Notes: generated by a model not told the origin, from the letters alone. Shown: positions 1-9,102, counted from the first letter of the stretch. The stretch is DNA of 64,000 nucleotides from Lelliottia amnigena (GCA_900635465.1 LR134135.1:3224001-3288000); one strand, 5' to 3'. Numbers and translations: made by a program.

Positions 1-74
1 GAGGCTTTGACGTCGCACATGACAAGCGCGACTCCATCGCTCCACGAAACCACCGTGGCCCATTCTTTAATCAT
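1..74 (-). CDS. rseC: RseC, sigma-E operon protein (N-terminal fragment; gene runs off the window)
   Basis: Only the first 24 codons are present, reading leftward out of the window. They start MIKEWATVV and include VALVMCDVKA, matching the start of enterobacterial RseC, an inner-membrane protein linked to redox control (SoxR reduction, Rsx complex) and encoded last in the rpoE-rseABC operon. The ATG overlaps the TGA of rseB by four bases (ATGA), which indicates translational coupling. The conserved cysteine cluster and membrane segments lie outside the window. Confidence 0.9.
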   Translation of the reverse strand, partial: MIKEWATVVSWSDGVALVMCDVKA

Positions 75-1024
75 TGCGCGGCCCTAAATTTAATGCTGTC
101 AGAAATACGCTTCGCCGTTTGCGGAGGCAGTTCTCCCACTATGGTGATTTCAGCATTATCGCGGATCGTCGAACTTACTGTTCGGCGGCCCGTTCGGAGC
201 ATTTGCTCGGAACTGTTAGCTGTCGCGCGATTGATATTCACCGAGAAGCTAAACAAACCGTCAGAATAAAGTCGGGATTCGACCGCGGTTTCAATCGTTG
301 GAAGCTGACGGCGGCTGCTGGATATCTCACTGAAACCTTGAGGTATCCATGATGGCACCCAGTTAAAGTTAGCCGCATCGCCCGCAGGAACCGACAGCAG
401 CGGCGGAAGGTTAGCTTTAGCCAGACTCTGCATACTGGTGCCAACCTGATTATTCACGGTAAAGGAGATCACACGAAATTGCTCAAGCGTTTCTCCGTCT
501 CGATCGAGCAGATCGACACGCATTGGTAGCTTGGTTTCCGTATCCATCCACACTATGTAGCTATATCGTGTGCCGTCTTTCGCCACTACGCGAATCACTT
601 CGCACAGCCTATCCGCAATGCGGGTACGGCCAACCGAAATAAAATCATAGTAGGGAGACAGACGCTTAAAGTCGGTATAGACAAGGGCGGGTAGCGAATC
701 GACGATGTAATCACCATTGAGCGTAAAAGGTTCAAGACCTGGCTCAAAATAGCTGATTTCATTACCGCGCTGAACAACTTCACGGCGCGGGCCGTCCATC
801 TGTAAAAGCTGGGCAAGCGGCTGTTTATCAAGACGAGCATGGCGATAGCGCAACGACTCTACACCTTGCTTATTGATACTGACAAAAGCCAACTCATAAT
901 TGAGTGACTGGCTGGCCATATTCATTTGCTGCAACAACGCCCCGGACGATAAATCAGCCGAGGCGTTGGCAGAGAAGAACAGGCTACCCGCCACCAAAGA
1001 CATGGCGCACCAAAGTTGCTTCAT
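71..1024 (-). CDS. rseB: RseB, periplasmic regulator of sigma-E
   Basis: 317 codons, close to the 318 of E. coli RseB. Residues 1-23 form a signal peptide (hydrophobic core, ending SANASA), so the product is periplasmic. The family has two lobes (MucB/RseB N- and C-terminal domains), binds the periplasmic part of RseA to shield it from DegS, and senses mislocalised lipopolysaccharide or lipoproteins. Its ATG overlaps the rseA TAA by one base (TAATG), so the two are translationally coupled, and rseC follows with a four-base overlap. The reading frame is intact. Confidence 0.95.
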   Translation of the reverse strand: MKQLWCAMSLVAGSLFFSANASADLSSGALLQQMNMASQSLNYELAFVSINKQGVESLRYRHARLDKQPLAQLLQMDGPRREVVQRGNEISYFEPGLEPFTLNGDYIVDSLPALVYTDFKRLSPYYDFISVGRTRIADRLCEVIRVVAKDGTRYSYIVWMDTETKLPMRVDLLDRDGETLEQFRVISFTVNNQVGTSMQSLAKANLPPLLSVPAGDAANFNWVPSWIPQGFSEISSSRRQLPTIETAVESRLYSDGLFSFSVNINRATANSSEQMLRTGRRTVSSTIRDNAEITIVGELPPQTAKRISDSIKFRAAQ

Positions 1025-1674
1025 TACTGCGATTGCGTTCCTAAAGTTTGGTTTCCTGGTACTTGCACGCCAGCTTGCTGGGTTTGCGCCTGCTCAAACT
1101 GGAGTTGTTCCGAGTGCAAGCGGCGCTGCAATTCGTAATCCTGCAACATCGCATTAATACGACGGCGCTGTTCCTGTACCTGCTGTTGCTGACCAGGACT
1201 TACCGACGCATCTGCTGGCACGCCCAGACTAACCGGACTTGCTTTGCCCATCATCGGCAGCGTATTGAACACTGGCGCTTCAGGCTGCTGATTCGCTTCA
1301 GATTGACCATTATAGTGCTGGACGCCAACAATAACTGCAAGCGATACGCATGCTGCCACACCCATTTGGGTAAGCTGACTCGCCCATGGACGCACTTTTT
1401 TCCAGAACGGCATCTTTTGCCATTGATGCGGTGCCGGCTGAGCTTCAGGAATCAACGGAATGGTTTGATGTACAGGCTCGTTCTCAATGGCCGCCATTAC
1501 GCGTGCTGAGATATCGAAATGGAGAACATCGCCCGTATCACCGCGCATAGAATCACGGATGAGATGGTAACTCTCCCAGGTCTTTTGCATATCGGGAGAA
1601 TGAGATAGCTCATTGAGCAACTCACTGTCCAGCGTTTCACCATCCATTAAAGCGGAAAGTTTTTCTTTCTGCAT
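1024..1674 (-). CDS. rseA: RseA, anti-sigma-E factor
   Basis: 216 codons from the ATG at 1674 (MQKEKLSALMDGE), the length of E. coli RseA; the open frame extends 27 codons further upstream, but that part overlaps rpoE and is not conserved. The N-terminal cytoplasmic domain (about residues 1-90) binds sigma-E. A single membrane span lies near residues 100-118 (GVAACVSLAVIVGV), and the Gln-rich periplasmic tail is the RseB-binding and DegS-sensitive part. Sequential cleavage by DegS and RseP frees sigma-E during envelope stress. The gene sits 31 bp after rpoE. Confidence 0.95.
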   Translation of the reverse strand: MQKEKLSALMDGETLDSELLNELSHSPDMQKTWESYHLIRDSMRGDTGDVLHFDISARVMAAIENEPVHQTIPLIPEAQPAPHQWQKMPFWKKVRPWASQLTQMGVAACVSLAVIVGVQHYNGQSEANQQPEAPVFNTLPMMGKASPVSLGVPADASVSPGQQQQVQEQRRRINAMLQDYELQRRLHSEQLQFEQAQTQQAGVQVPGNQTLGTQSQ

Positions 1675-1705
1675 GCCTAATACCTTTTCCAGTATCCCGC
1701 TATCG

Positions 1706-2281
1706 TCAACGCCTGATAAGCGGTTGAACTTTATTATCAATAGCTTCTCGCGCACGAAAAATACGTGAGCGAACCGTCCCGACCGGACAATCCATGATGG
1801 CAGCTATCTCTTCATAGCTAAGGCCATCCAGTTCCCGTAACGTAATTGCCATACGTAAATCTTCCGGGAGCGACTCGATCGTTCGAAAAACTATTTGTCT
1901 CAGCTCTTCTGACAACATTAAGTTCTCAGGGTTCGAAATTTCTTTCAACGCACCGCCACTTTCGAAGTTTTCAGCTTCAATAGCATCAATATCACTTGAT
2001 GGCGGACGACGCCCCTGAGCAACCAGATAATTCTTCGCTGTATTGACAGCAATTCGATACAGCCAGGTGTAAAAAGCACTATCTCCCCGGAAAGAATCCA
2101 GCGCGCGATAGGCCTTAATGAAAGACTCTTGTACCACATCAGGGACATCCCCTGAAGGGACATAACGGGACACCAGACTCGCCACTTTATGCTGATAGCG
2201 CACTACCAGTAAGTTAAAGGCTTTCTGATCTCCCTTCTGGACCCGTTCTACCAGGACCTGGTCCGTTAACTGCTCGCTCAT
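1706..2281 (-). CDS. rpoE: RpoE, extracytoplasmic stress sigma factor sigma-E
   Basis: 191 codons from the ATG at 2281 (MSEQLTDQVLVERV), identical in length to E. coli RpoE. Region 2 (about residues 25-95, with FNLLVVRYQHK and FYTWLYRIAVNTAKNYL) and region 4 (about 125-185, with LPEDLRMAITLRELDG and the helix-turn-helix YEEIAAIMDCPVGTVRSR) are clear. It directs transcription of outer-membrane folding, lipopolysaccharide and small-RNA genes. An 11-codon in-frame upstream extension is rejected because the known protein starts at MSEQ. A matching sigma-E promoter lies upstream, so the operon is autoregulated, with its inhibitors RseA and RseB encoded downstream. Confidence 0.97.
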   Translation of the reverse strand: MSEQLTDQVLVERVQKGDQKAFNLLVVRYQHKVASLVSRYVPSGDVPDVVQESFIKAYRALDSFRGDSAFYTWLYRIAVNTAKNYLVAQGRRPPSSDIDAIEAENFESGGALKEISNPENLMLSEELRQIVFRTIESLPEDLRMAITLRELDGLSYEEIAAIMDCPVGTVRSRIFRAREAIDNKVQPLIRR

Positions 2282-2382
2282 CCGAGGTAATGTCTCCCCA
2301 AACCTAAATTCCACGCGCTATCGAAACGCCACTCTAGAAACACTGCAATGTGAGCAAGCAGGAGATTAGAGTGTCTGTTCAT
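2278..2382 (-). CDS. possible rpoE leader peptide (rseD-like)
   Basis: A 34-codon frame starts at ATG 2382 (MNRHSNLLLAHIAVF) and its TGA overlaps the rpoE ATG (ATGA), the arrangement expected for translational coupling. E. coli has a described upstream reading frame at this place (ORF51, RseD), longer than the frame seen here. The ATG lies upstream of the start site expected from the sigma-E promoter, so it could be translated only from longer transcripts made by more distal promoters. I see no strong ribosome binding site, so the assignment rests on position and overlap only. Confidence 0.45.
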   Translation of the reverse strand: MNRHSNLLLAHIAVFLEWRFDSAWNLGLGRHYLG

Positions 2383-2393
2383 CAGTAAGTTCC
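2366..2393 (-). promoter_or_regulatory. sigma-E-dependent promoter of rpoE
   Basis: On the minus strand, GGAACTT (2393-2387) is followed after exactly 16 bases by TCTAA (2370-2366), a perfect match to the sigma-E consensus. Transcription should start near 2360, giving a leader of about 80 bases to rpoE. This is the expected autoregulatory promoter. Confidence 0.9.
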
Positions 2394-2683
2394 GTTAGGC
2401 TTTTGTTTTTGTTCATCGTGTCGCAGACAGTTCATTTTCTCTCATTATATGTCTGTTAACGATACGTACCCCAATTTCTAATAGGAAATGGCATTTTTAC
2501 AGCGAGCAGAGTACCGCAACACAGGTATTTTTTCACCACTAAATCTGAAGCTAACGATCTGCTTCGCAAAATATTTTCGCACATTTGCATAATTTTAGGC
2601 CCCCCGCCGATGTTTAGGCGGCGCAACACACAATAAAAAAAACGTGCTGTATATCGCGTGCTGGTGCTATTCTGGCCAAACCC
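2394..2683. other. rpoE-nadB divergent spacer
   Basis: This AT-rich stretch carries no gene I can support. It must hold the distal rpoE promoters (leftward) and the nadB promoter (rightward). TGCTAT at 2665-2670 is a plausible nadB -10 element, placing the start just before the NadR box, but I see no convincing -35. Confidence 0.5.
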
Positions 2684-2701
2684 TGTTTAGTAAATTAAAC
2701 A
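2684..2701 (+). promoter_or_regulatory. NadR operator in front of nadB
   Basis: TGTTTA (2684-2689), six bases, then TAAACA (2696-2701) is a perfect NadR (NadI) box. NadR represses NAD synthesis genes when NAD is abundant. The box ends six bases before the nadB ATG, so it occupies the ribosome-binding region as well as the early transcribed region. Confidence 0.9.
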
Positions 2702-2707
2702 AAAATC

Positions 2708-4326
2708 ATGAACACAACTCCAGAACTCCAATGTGATGTACTGATTATCGGCAGCGGCGCGGCTGGCCTGTCCCTCGCACTTCGCCTGGCTTCTCAGCAG
2801 AAAGTGATTGTCCTGAGCAAAGGGCCGATGAGCGAAGGTCCACTTTCTATGCACAGGGTGGCATTGCGGCTGTTTTTGATGAAACGGACAGCATTGCCTC
2901 ACATGTCGAAGATACCTTGATAGCAGGCGCAGGAATTGTCGACGAGCACGCCGCTGAATTTGTAGCCAGCAATGCACGCCACTGTGTTCAGTGGCTTATC
3001 GATCAGGGCGTTTTATTCGATACGCATATTCAGCCGAATGGAGAAGAGGGCTATCACCTCACCCGTGAAGGGGGTCACAGTCATCGACGCATTTTGCACG
3101 CTGCTGATGCCACGGGTAGAGAAGTTGAGACCACGCTGGTGAGCCAGGCGCGCAACCATCCGAATATTCAGGTACTCGAACGCAGCAACGCGGTTGATTT
3201 GATTGTTTCCGATAAGATTGGCCTGCCGGGAACACGACGTGTCGTTGGCGCGTGGGTCTGGAACCGTAATAAAGAAAAAGTGGAAACCTGCCAGGCAAAA
3301 TCTGTGGTGCTGGCAACGGGCGGTGCCTCTAAAGTTTACCAATATACGACAAACCCAGACATCTCCTCAGGCGATGGTATTGCTATGGCCTGGCGTGCCG
3401 GCTGCCGTGTCGCCAATCTGGAGTTTAACCAGTTTCACCCGACTGCACTGTTCCATCCTCAGGCGCGTAACTTTCTGTTGACCGAAGCCCTGCGTGGCGA
3501 AGGTGCTCATCTTAAACGCCCCGACGGCTCGCGGTTTATGCCAGACTTTGATTCACGCGGCGAACTTGCCCCGCGCGATATTGTGGCTCGCGCCATTGAC
3601 CATGAAATGAAGCGTCTCGGCGTCGATTGCATGTACCTCGACATCAGCCATAAACCCGCTGATTTTGTGCGTCAGCACTTCCCGACTATCTATGAGAAAT
3701 TACTCGGACTGGGAATCGATCTGACCAAAGAGCCCGTCCCCATTGTCCCTGCTGCACACTATACATGCGGCGGCGTAATGGTGGACGACCATGGGCGTAC
3801 AGACGTTGATGGTCTCTATGCTATCGGCGAGGTGAGCTACACCGGGCTGCATGGGGCAAACCGTATGGCATCAAACTCGCTGCTCGAATGTCTGGTCTAT
3901 GGCTGGTCAGCTGCAGAAGATATCACCAAACGTACGCCATATGCCCGCCAGGTAGAATCCCTTCCTGCGTGGGATGAGAGCCGAGTCGATAATCCGGATG
4001 AACTGGTGGTCATTCAGCATAACTGGCATGAGTTGAGATTGTTTATGTGGGATTACGTCGGGATTGTGCGAACCACTAAACGCCTGGAACGCGCATTGCG
4101 GCGTATTACCATGCTCCAACAAGAAATCGATGAGTATTACGCCCATTTCCGCGTGTCCAATAACTTGCTTGAACTGCGTAATCTGGTACAGGTTGCTGAG
4201 CTGATTGTCCGGTGCGCCATGATGCGTAAAGAGAGTCGCGGCTTACATTACACGCTGGATTACCCCGACCAACTGGAAGAATCGGGGCCGTCAATTCTGG
4301 CCCCACTTGTTCACATAAACAGGTAA
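2708..4326 (+). pseudogene. nadB: nadB, L-aspartate oxidase, frameshifted
   Basis: The product would be the FAD enzyme that oxidises L-aspartate to iminoaspartate, the first step of de novo NAD synthesis, with NadA as partner. The FAD-binding motif [14 protein letters not shown] is near residues 16-29. After codon GAA-GGT (EG, about residue 44) one base is missing near 2839-2840. The first frame then runs into a stop at 2920, while the correct frame resumes as [14 protein letters not shown] and continues to LVHINR at 4326. With one base restored the length is about 538-540 residues, as in E. coli. The rest is intact, including [12 protein letters not shown] and the C-terminal helical domain. 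A true lesion would make the cell require nicotinate or another NAD precursor; a sequencing error is equally possible. Its end overlaps the convergent trmN6 by 16 bases. Confidence 0.9.
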
Positions 4327-5048
4327 AATGGCTGGGTCAGCGCAGTGTAATCTTCGGAGTAGCGCTGGTCTGGCCCGCGAATTACCATTCGATCGCTAAA
4401 ACACTCCCCCTCTTTCGGGGATAGCGCAATCAATACCCGGTGAGGCAGTTTTCCCTCGGTATCGGCAATATCGGTTCGCAGACGTAAAAACCAGCCGATG
4501 TCGAGCGCAGTCTTGATGAAAGTATTTCCGGTATTTTCAGGTAAAACGACGCAGAAAAAACCTTCTTCGGAGATTAAATTGGCTGCCGCCGTTAAAAGCG
4601 CAGGATGTGCAAGCGAACCGGTATAACGTGCCTGGTCACGTTCTGGCGTGCCGCAGTCAACGCCCGGCTCATAATAAGGGGGATTGCTGACGATAAGATC
4701 GTAGCGCGCCGTTTGCTCGGGTGCCCACGCCAGTATATCAGCGCATTGCACCTGAACGCGTTCAGCCCAGGGCGATTCAGCTGCGTTCTCCCTGGCCTGA
4801 TTTGCCGCCTGAACATCCAGCTCGACCGCATCAATCGTGACATGCTGCTCTGTACGCTGCGCCAGCATCAGCGCTAAAAGGCCACTCCCGCTACCGATAT
4901 CCAAAATTCGCTTTACGCCCGCGACGGGAGCCCATGCACCGAGTAAAATACCATCAGTGCCGACTTTCATCGCGCAACGATCGTGCGCTACAAAGAACTG
5001 TTTAAATGTGAAACCATCGCGGCGCAACAGCGCTTTGGGTTGGGACAT
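4311..5048 (-). CDS. trmN6: TrmN6, tRNA1(Val) adenine-37 N6-methyltransferase
   Basis: 245 codons, the length of E. coli YfiC/TrmN6. A class I SAM-dependent methyltransferase fold is visible: motif [18 protein letters not shown] (about residues 49-65) and the N6-adenine catalytic motif SNPPYYEPG (about 127-135). It methylates A37 of tRNA-Val (cmo5UAC anticodon). The start at 5048 ([18 protein letters not shown]) aligns with the K-12 protein. It is convergent with nadB, sharing 16 bases at the 3' ends, and divergent from srmB. Confidence 0.93.
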   Translation of the reverse strand: MSQPKALLRRDGFTFKQFFVAHDRCAMKVGTDGILLGAWAPVAGVKRILDIGSGSGLLALMLAQRTEQHVTIDAVELDVQAANQARENAAESPWAERVQVQCADILAWAPEQTARYDLIVSNPPYYEPGVDCGTPERDQARYTGSLAHPALLTAAANLISEEGFFCVVLPENTGNTFIKTALDIGWFLRLRTDIADTEGKLPHRVLIALSPKEGECFSDRMVIRGPDQRYSEDYTALTQPFYLFM

Positions 5049-5181
5049 GTCAAAACAACCTTCTTAAATAAAACGGGAGTAGCATAGGGGAAAGCGAAGT
5101 GGTGGAAAAGGGATATCCATACAAACAGATGAAGATTGCAGCCATAACGTCTATAATCAGCGCCCCACACAGAGGTAGAAC

Positions 5182-6510
5182 ATGACTGTAACGACTTTTT
5201 CCGAACTTGAACTCGATGAATGCCTGCTGGAAGCTCTCCAGAATAAAGGCTTCACACGCCCGACTGCCATCCAGGCGGCTGCCATTCCGCCTGCGTTAGA
5301 AGGCCGTGATGTACTCGGTTCTGCGCCGACAGGCACCGGTAAAACGGCGGCGTATTTGCTGCCTGTCTTGCAGCATCTTATTGATTTCCCTCGCAAGAAA
5401 TCTGGCCCACCGCGTATTTTGATTCTGACACCTACACGTGAGTTAGCCGTTCAGGTAGCAGAACATGCGCGTGAATTAGCCGCAAAAACCCATCTGGATA
5501 TTGCCACCATCACCGGTGGTGTCGCTTACATGAACCACGCTGAAGTGTTCAGTGAGAACCAGGATATCGTGGTGGCGACAACCGGTCGATTGATGCAATA
5601 CATCAAAGAAGAGAACTTTGACTGCCGCGCAGTAGAAACGCTGATCCTCGATGAAGCAGACCGTATGCTGGAATTGGGCTTTGCGCAGGACATTGAGCAT
5701 ATCGCAGGTGAAACGCGCTGGCGTAAACAGACGATGCTGTTCTCCGCGACGCTTGAAGGCGATGCGATTAAAGACTTTGCCGAGCGTCTTCTTGAGGATC
5801 CGGCCGAAGTTTCCGCCACGCCGTCTACGCGTGAGCGCAAAAAGATCCACCAGTGGTATTACCGCGCCGATAACTTTGAACACAAGCTTGAGTTGCTAAA
5901 GCACCTGCTCAAACAAGATGATACGACGCGTACCATTGTTTTTGTGCGTAAACGCGAGCGCGTGCATGAGCTGGCGGCTCAGCTGCGTTCCGCGGGCATC
6001 GATAACTGTTATCTTGAAGGTGACATGCCGCAGGTGAAACGCACCGAAGGGATTAAACGTCTGACTGAAGGTCGCGTTAATGTTCTGGTGGCGACCGACG
6101 TAGCGGCGCGCGGCATCGACATTCCTGAAGTAAGTCATGTTATTAACTTCGACATGCCGCGCAGCGGGGATACCTATCTTCACCGTATCGGTCGTACCGG
6201 ACGTGCGGGCCTGAAGGGCACGGCGATTTCTTTGGTTGAGGCACATGACTATCTGCTGCTTCAAAAAGTAGGCCGTTACATCGAGGAGCCCGTGAAAGCG
6301 CGCGTGATTGATGAGTTACGCCCTACGACGCGCCCGCCAAGCGAGAAAATGACGGGTAAACCGTCCAAGAAAGTGCTTGCGAAACGTGAAGAGCAGAAAC
6401 AGAAAGAAAAAGAAAAACCGCGCGTGAAGGACCGTCACCGCGATGCCAAGAATATTGGTAAACGCCGTAAGCCAAGTGGCTCAACAGCGACTTCTACGAA
6501 AGAAGAATAA
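5182..6510 (+). CDS. srmB: SrmB, DEAD-box RNA helicase for 50S assembly
   Basis: 442 codons (E. coli 444). The RecA-like helicase motifs occur in order: APTGTGKTA (motif I, about residue 50), PTRELAVQ (Ia), TTGRLMQ (Ib), LDEADRML (II), FSATLE (III), ATDVAARGID (V) and HRIGRTGRAG (VI). A lysine- and arginine-rich tail of about 80 residues follows and is typical of SrmB, helping it bind 23S rRNA early in 50S assembly. Ends at a strong terminator shared with the convergent grcA. Confidence 0.96.
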   Translation: MTVTTFSELELDECLLEALQNKGFTRPTAIQAAAIPPALEGRDVLGSAPTGTGKTAAYLLPVLQHLIDFPRKKSGPPRILILTPTRELAVQVAEHARELAAKTHLDIATITGGVAYMNHAEVFSENQDIVVATTGRLMQYIKEENFDCRAVETLILDEADRMLELGFAQDIEHIAGETRWRKQTMLFSATLEGDAIKDFAERLLEDPAEVSATPSTRERKKIHQWYYRADNFEHKLELLKHLLKQDDTTRTIVFVRKRERVHELAAQLRSAGIDNCYLEGDMPQVKRTEGIKRLTEGRVNVLVATDVAARGIDIPEVSHVINFDMPRSGDTYLHRIGRTGRAGLKGTAISLVEAHDYLLLQKVGRYIEEPVKARVIDELRPTTRPPSEKMTGKPSKKVLAKREEQKQKEKEKPRVKDRHRDAKNIGKRRKPSGSTATSTKEE

Positions 6511-6544
6511 AAAAACGCCGGGCTTAATACCCGGCGTTTTTATT
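6511..6544. terminator. bidirectional terminator between srmB and grcA
   Basis: AACGCCGGG, a short loop (cttaata), then CCCGGCGTT, flanked by an A-run on the left and a T-run on the right. It can stop transcription from both convergent genes. Confidence 0.9.
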
Positions 6545-6555
6545 TACCGCAACCC

Positions 6556-6939
6556 TTACAGGCTTGCAGTAAAGGTACGCGCAATCACGTCGCGCTGTTG
6601 TTCTGGCGTCAGTGAGTTAAAGCGTACGGCATAACCTGAAACGCGGATGGTCAACTGCGGATATTTTTCTGGATGCTTAACCGCATCTTCCAGGGTCTCG
6701 CGACGCAGTACGTTAACATTCAGGTGTTGACCACCTTCAACGCGTACTTCTGGTTGGATTTCCATTGGGATTTCACGGTATTCGATTTCGCCCAGTTTGT
6801 TTACTGGCACAATTTGGTCTTCCGCAAAACCGGCTTTCGCCACGACGCAACGCGCTTCACCTTTCTCGCTGTCCAGCAGCCAGAAGGAATTCAACAGGTC
6901 GTCATTTGCAGCTTTAGTGATCTGGATACCCGTAATCAT
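6556..6939 (-). CDS. grcA: GrcA, autonomous glycyl radical cofactor (YfiD)
   Basis: 127 codons, the K-12 length. The C-terminus is homologous to the glycyl-radical domain of pyruvate formate-lyase; the radical glycine lies in [13 protein letters not shown] near residue 102. GrcA replaces the broken glycyl-radical part of PflB after oxygen damage and is strongly made under micro-aerobic or acid conditions. Two FNR sites upstream fit that regulation. The frame is intact. Confidence 0.95.
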   Translation of the reverse strand: MITGIQITKAANDDLLNSFWLLDSEKGEARCVVAKAGFAEDQIVPVNKLGEIEYREIPMEIQPEVRVEGGQHLNVNVLRRETLEDAVKHPEKYPQLTIRVSGYAVRFNSLTPEQQRDVIARTFTASL

Positions 6940-7045
6940 ATGATGCCTCCCATAACCTACATTATTTGGTGTCGGCCATTAGCGGCCAATTGGTAAAACC
7001 ATTGTTTCTTGAGTGTATATATATCAGTCGAACCCGCCCCATTCA

Positions 7046-7059
7046 TTGACCTAAATCAA
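7046..7059 (-). promoter_or_regulatory. FNR site, promoter-proximal, for grcA
   Basis: TTGAC-CTAA-ATCAA matches the FNR consensus TTGAT-N4-ATCAA with one mismatch. Its centre (7052.5) lies about 40 bases upstream of the start expected from the TATATA-type -10 around 7016-7027, the class II position used in E. coli yfiD. Confidence 0.8.
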
Positions 7060-7097
7060 CAAAAACCAGACCTTACAAATTGTGTGGTTTGGATTTG

Positions 7098-7111
7098 TTG
7101 TTTTATATCAA
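7098..7111 (-). promoter_or_regulatory. FNR site, distal, for grcA
   Basis: TTGTT-TTAT-ATCAA is a weaker match to TTGAT-N4-ATCAA. Its centre is 52 bases upstream of the proximal site, nearly the spacing of the two FNR sites (-40.5 and -93.5) described for E. coli yfiD, where the distal site lowers expression under full anaerobiosis. Confidence 0.65.
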
Positions 7112-7239
7112 TTTTCACTCCGTGAAATCTGGGTTTGTTTTCATTCTTTTCAAGTCTTAAAGACTTTATTCCTAACGGATTTTGCGCCCCCGAGATTAAC
7201 GGTTAAGCTAGGCGCAGATAAAATTCGCAGGAGAGCGAG

Positions 7240-7929
7240 ATGACCACTTCATTAACATGGCATGACGTGTTGGCTGATGAAAAACAACAACCCTATTTTT
7301 TGAATACGCTCAACACCGTCGCCGATGAAAGACAATCAGGCCAAACAATCTATCCGCCGCAAAAAGATGTGTTCAACGCTTTTCGTTACACCGAGTTGAA
7401 TAACGTCAAAGTCGTGATCCTGGGTCAGGATCCCTACCACGGTCCAGGACAAGCACATGGTCTGGCTTTCTCTGTTCGTCCAGGCATTGCCACCCCGCCT
7501 TCGCTGCTGAACATGTATAAAGAGCTGGAAGGTTCTATACCTGGTTTTACGCGTCCAGCACATGGCTATCTGGAAAGCTGGGCGCATCAGGGAGTGCTGC
7601 TTCTCAATACGGTGTTGACCGTGCGCGCAGGACAGGCACATTCTCATGCCAGCCTCGGCTGGGAAACGTTCACCGACAAAGTGATTGGCCTGATCAACGA
7701 ACATCAGGAAGGCGTTGTGTTTTTACTGTGGGGAGCGCATGCGCAGAAGAAAGGGGCGATTATTGATCCCAAGCGCCACCACGTACTGAAAGCGCCCCAT
7801 CCTTCTCCGCTGTCAGCTCATCGCGGCTTTTTTGGCTGCAATCATTTTGTGTTAGCGAATGAGTGGTTAGCAAAACGTGGCGAGAAGCCTATCGACTGGA
7901 TGCCAGTATTACCGGCGGAAAGTGAGTAA
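7240..7929 (+). CDS. ung: Uracil-DNA glycosylase
   Basis: 229 codons, the same as E. coli Ung, a family 1 UDG that removes uracil from DNA in base excision repair. The water-activating loop [13 protein letters not shown] (about residues 62-74, catalytic Asp in QDPYH), the motif LLLNTVLTV and the DNA-intercalation loop HPSPLSAHR (about 187-195) are all present. GAGAG seven bases before ATG 7240 is the ribosome binding site. Confidence 0.97.
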   Translation: MTTSLTWHDVLADEKQQPYFLNTLNTVADERQSGQTIYPPQKDVFNAFRYTELNNVKVVILGQDPYHGPGQAHGLAFSVRPGIATPPSLLNMYKELEGSIPGFTRPAHGYLESWAHQGVLLLNTVLTVRAGQAHSHASLGWETFTDKVIGLINEHQEGVVFLLWGAHAQKKGAIIDPKRHHVLKAPHPSPLSAHRGFFGCNHFVLANEWLAKRGEKPIDWMPVLPAESE

Positions 7930-7967
7930 TTTTTAAGCGGATTTACAGGTAAACACCAAAATGAATA

Positions 7968-7987
7968 TGCCCGACAATCGCCGGGCA
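7968..7987. terminator. possible terminator hairpin between ung and yfiF
   Basis: TGCCCG, a loop, then CGGGCA form a short stem between two convergent genes, but there is no clear T-run on either side. It may act with Rho or be a weak intrinsic terminator. Confidence 0.35.
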
Positions 7988-8004
7988 CAGTAAACAATGC
8001 GAGA

Positions 8005-9102
8005 TTACGCTTTGTTTTGACGCCACCATTCAGCCAGCAGAACGCCGGTTGCAACGGAAACGTTAAGGCTTTCTACTTTGCCAGTCCCTTCGATAGAAAC
8101 ACTCAAATCGGCCGTGGAAAGCGCAGCATCAGACAAACCATCACGTTCCTGACCCAGCACCAGCACCATTTTGCGCGGCAACGTCGCCTGGAACAGCGGC
8201 GTGCCTGTATGGCTGGATGTAGTAACGATGGAATAACCCGCTTTGCGGAATTCCTCAATTGCATCCAGTACGCTTTCGCCGGTGATCGGTTGGACATGTT
8301 CAGCCCCACCTTCAGCCGTACGAATCGCTGCACCTGACTCGACAATTGCCGCATCCTGTAACAGGATGCCTTTCACGCCGAAGTGCGCGCAGCTACGCAT
8401 CATTGCGCCCAGATTATGCGGGTTACCCACATCTTCCAGTGCCAGTACACAGTCATCGGCATCCGCCTGGCTGACCCACTGCTGAACGGTTGTGCCGTTA
8501 CGCTTTTTGATCAGGAAGCAAACGCCACCGTGATGCTCAGTGCCCGACGCTTTCGTCAGCTCTTCGTCATCAACAACGTGGTATGCCTTACGGTTTGCAG
8601 CCATCCAGCGAAGCGCTTCTTTGAAACGCGGCGTTACGCTCTGGATAAACCAGGCACGAACGATACATTCCGGACGGCTCTGGAACAGGGCCTGACACGC
8701 ATTTTCACCGTACACACGGGTTTCTTCTGCGCGTTGACGGCGCAGCACTTCCGGATCGATGAAGCTTTTACCACTGATTCCACCGTGATCGGCCTTAGCC
8801 GGTGCGTCGTCAGTTGGGGCACGAGACACCGTGCGCCATGGCGAGGAATCACGTTGGAAATCATCCCGAGGGCGGTCGTCGCGTTTGCGATCGTCACGCT
8901 TACGGTCATCACGTTTGCGGTCATCACCGCGGGAATTTCTGTCATCGCGGGCGGGGCGACGGCCACCGTCTGCACGCGACGATGCTGGACGCCCTGCACC
9001 CTTTCCGGTACGCGGATTAACGGTGCGTTTGTCAGAATCATCATCACTGCGGACATACATCACTTTGACCTTGCCGCTTTTATTTTTCAGTTCATCGTTC
9101 AT
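8005..9102 (-). CDS. yfiF: YfiF, SpoU/TrmH-family RNA methyltransferase-like protein
   Basis: 365 codons from ATG 9102 ([17 protein letters not shown], the K-12 start); a GTG four codons upstream is less likely. The N-terminal third is a charged, disordered stretch. The C-terminal part (about residues 120-365) is a TrmH-like domain with the substrate-binding part [13 protein letters not shown] and the knotted SAM-binding core ([42 protein letters not shown]). The exact RNA target is not established to my knowledge. It is about 20 residues longer than K-12 YfiF (345) because the tail contains an expanded DDRKR repeat. Confidence 0.9.
   Translation of the reverse strand: MNDELKNKSGKVKVMYVRSDDDSDKRTVNPRTGKGAGRPASSRADGGRRPARDDRNSRGDDRKRDDRKRDDRKRDDRPRDDFQRDSSPWRTVSRAPTDDAPAKADHGGISGKSFIDPEVLRRQRAEETRVYGENACQALFQSRPECIVRAWFIQSVTPRFKEALRWMAANRKAYHVVDDEELTKASGTEHHGGVCFLIKKRNGTTVQQWVSQADADDCVLALEDVGNPHNLGAMMRSCAHFGVKGILLQDAAIVESGAAIRTAEGGAEHVQPITGESVLDAIEEFRKAGYSIVTTSSHTGTPLFQATLPRKMVLVLGQERDGLSDAALSTADLSVSIEGTGKVESLNVSVATGVLLAEWWRQNKA
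8881..8925 (-). repeat. 15-bp tandem repeat encoding DDRKR units in yfiF
   Basis: Three adjacent 15-bp units (8881-8895, 8896-8910, 8911-8925) differ by one to three bases each and encode DDRKR repeated in frame. Degenerate flanking copies ([14 protein letters not shown]) extend the array on both sides. Because the unit is a multiple of three, copy changes keep the frame. Confidence 0.85.

Noticed and set aside
1675..1755. 27-codon N-terminal extension of rseA
   Set aside because: It overlaps rpoE and is absent from known RseA; the ATG at 1674 matches the family.
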